Made by a program: the position numbers and the translations under genes. DNA of 64,000 nucleotides. It comes from Bacteroidota bacterium (GTDB lineage Bacteria > Bacteroidota > Bacteroidia > Bacteroidales > JACABE01). Positions 62,888 through 64,000 of this stretch are shown piece by piece. Within the stretch, counting starts at the first letter, position 1. Every line of letters starts with the position of its first letter. The DNA is taken from NCBI GenBank assembly GCA_026391675.1, contig JAPLDQ010000035.1, positions 1 through 64,000 of the forward strand, given 5' to 3'. The notes below the pieces were generated by a model, which saw only the letters and a list, made by a program, of their open reading frames with translations, was not told where the DNA came from and ran no database searches.

Positions 62888-64000
62888 GCTTCCATCCTCC
62901 AGTCTTTAGCTAATTTTCCCATATTTATTGCAAGATCTATTGTTTTAATTGCTCTTTTCACTACAGGAGGGTCAATCATCTTTGTTCCTAATGAAACAAC
63001 ACCCAATCCCTTAGCAGTGGCATCATCAAAAGCCAGTACAATTTTCTTTGCTTTTTCTATTTCAGCAATATCCGGTGAAAAATATTCGTGTATCACTTTT
63101 ATTTGACGTGGATGAATACAGCCCATACCGTCAAAACCCAGTACTTTTGATTTTAATACATTTTCTTTTAAAGCATCCATATCAGCTATATCCGAAAAAA
63201 CTGAGTCGATTGGCTGAATTCCTGCAGCTCGACAGGCATTTACCACTACCGAACGGGCAAAGAATGATTCTGTTGCTTCGTTGGTACGTCTGCAGCCTAA
63301 ATCAGCAGTATAATCTTCCAGTCCGATTGCCATTGATACGATATTTGAAGCTGATAAAGCTATCTGGTAAGCATTCATAACGCCTTTGGCACTTTCAATA
63401 ATTGGCATCAGCCAGATTTCATTGCTGATGTTGTGCAATTTCTTCAGTTCGTTGATACGATTGTTTAAAACCAGAATCTGTCCGGTTTCTTCACATTTAG
63501 GGACTAAAATTAAATTCACATTATGGGGAACAATATAATCAAGGTCTTCAATTCCTTTAGGAATCTGATTTATGCGGACCATGCGTTCAGCTCCGTAAAA
63601 ATCAATAGCTCTAAGGGCATTTCTTACCAGAAATCTTGCTTCAAATTTTTTATCAACAGCCACAGCATCTTCTAAATCCAGTATAATTCCATTTGGTTGA
63701 TGAATTCCAGCATTTAACATTAAACTTGGTGAATTACCGGGTAAATAAAGTCTGGAAAATCTGTTTCTTTCTTTAGTTGTTGTGTAATTATTAGCTGCAA
63801 GCATGGCAGGTAAATAAGATTTATCTGAATTTACAAGCATTTTTATTGCAGCTTCTATACGGGCAGCCAGTACGCTTTCGATAGCACCTGTATCTTCAAT
63901 TAATAGTTTAGCATTTTTTATTTCAAAAAATTGCAAAATATGCAAAGCCAGACTTCTGTTAGCATTACCATAAAAAACATTTACTTTGCTCTGAATTTCA
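62884..64000 (-). CDS. citE: Citrate lyase gamma-beta fusion (CitD-CitE), 5' end off window
   Basis: The CitE part (HpcH/HpaI aldolase superfamily) begins near LYLPGNSP. It has GIILDLEDAV, RINQIPKG, LVPKCEETGQI, MPIIESAKGV, IGLEDYTADLG and GCIHPRQIKVIHEYF, and cleaves citryl groups to acetyl and oxaloacetate. Upstream about 80 residues read as a CitD C-terminus (IKNAKLLIEDTGAIESVLAA). The frame stays open to 64000 (EIQSKVNVFYGN and so on) with no stop, so a TTG at 63945 is not a convincing start. The gene therefore seems to fuse the acyl-carrier and lyase subunits. The prosthetic-group Ser of CitD would lie beyond the edge. Confidence 0.85.
   Translation of the reverse strand, partial: EIQSKVNVFYGNANRSLALHILQFFEIKNAKLLIEDTGAIESVLAARIEAAIKMLVNSDKSYLPAMLAANNYTTTKERNRFSRLYLPGNSPSLMLNAGIHQPNGIILDLEDAVAVDKKFEARFLVRNALRAIDFYGAERMVRINQIPKGIEDLDYIVPHNVNLILVPKCEETGQILVLNNRINELKKLHNISNEIWLMPIIESAKGVMNAYQIALSASNIVSMAIGLEDYTADLGCRRTNEATESFFARSVVVNACRAAGIQPIDSVFSDIADMDALKENVLKSKVLGFDGMGCIHPRQIKVIHEYFSPDIAEIEKAKKIVLAFDDATAKGLGVVSLGTKMIDPPVVKRAIKTIDLAINMGKLAKDWRMEA

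Overview
The window looks like a chromosomal segment of a Bacteroidota bacterium. The evidence is AT-rich DNA, repeated TAnnTTTG promoter -7 elements, almost no Shine-Dalgarno sequences, five secreted proteins with a C-terminal type IX secretion (T9SS) sorting tail plus one giant T9SS cargo, and family markers common in that phylum (TIGR02757, DUF4159, Pls/PosA-type NRPS, M56-TonB proteins). The genus cannot be named from the sequence. No prophage, CRISPR array or plasmid feature was seen. The only transposase is a single-domain IS200-like HUH enzyme sitting beside REP-like hairpins.

Layout. Positions 1-340: REP-like direct repeats and the fbp terminator. 341-3881 (minus): class 1 fructose-bisphosphatase, a FolD-like protein that lacks the expected catalytic residues, an SDR and a DHFR/RibD-type reductase. 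3963-12267 (minus): an acyl-CoA oxidation operon (enoyl-CoA hydratase, 3-hydroxyacyl-CoA dehydrogenase, thiolase, flavin oxidoreductase, hydrolase, acyl-CoA dehydrogenase, EtfB, EtfA), able in principle to run a beta-oxidation turn and pass electrons through ETF. 12521-15883: tRNA-Arg, a porin-like protein with a GNAT enzyme, then an ECF sigma factor and a CarH-like MerR regulator. 16004-20927 (plus): radC, polysaccharide deacetylase, FemAB-like transferase, upp and a MacB-type permease. 20938-27868 (minus): four T9SS cargo genes in a row. 28080-33463 (minus): Usp, an HD phosphohydrolase and two tandem TPR-adenylate cyclases. 33626-40219: a 2197-residue surface protein combining an ice-binding-like domain, a subtilase-like domain, MBG domains and a sorting tail. 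40485-44132: paralogous secreted proteins, one frameshifted, a gene remnant and a fifth repeat-rich T9SS cargo gene. 44365-46740: tRNA-Leu, TIGR02757, DUF4159, rsmE.

46874-52874 is the most interesting part: a 1322-residue stand-alone NRPS with the architecture of epsilon-poly-L-lysine synthetase (adenylation, carrier, then three TM-pair/left-handed-beta-helix modules). Its adenylation pocket reads as lysine-like by hand alignment. A B12-type radical SAM enzyme is transcribed divergently from it. Together they are a candidate locus for an undescribed cationic homopolymer or short peptide.

52942-53890: IS200-like transposase with two duplicated hairpin modules. 53909-58663: DUF2185, ruvB, Usp, a SPOR protein, and a BlaI-type repressor with an M56-TonB sensor protease under a double-dyad operator. 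58715-61191: metallophosphoesterase and a polysaccharide flippase. 61325-64000 (minus): citrate lyase alpha, and a beta subunit whose reading frame continues upstream into a gamma (CitD) acyl-carrier domain, cut by the window edge.

All functional calls come from reading motifs by eye. No database search was run.
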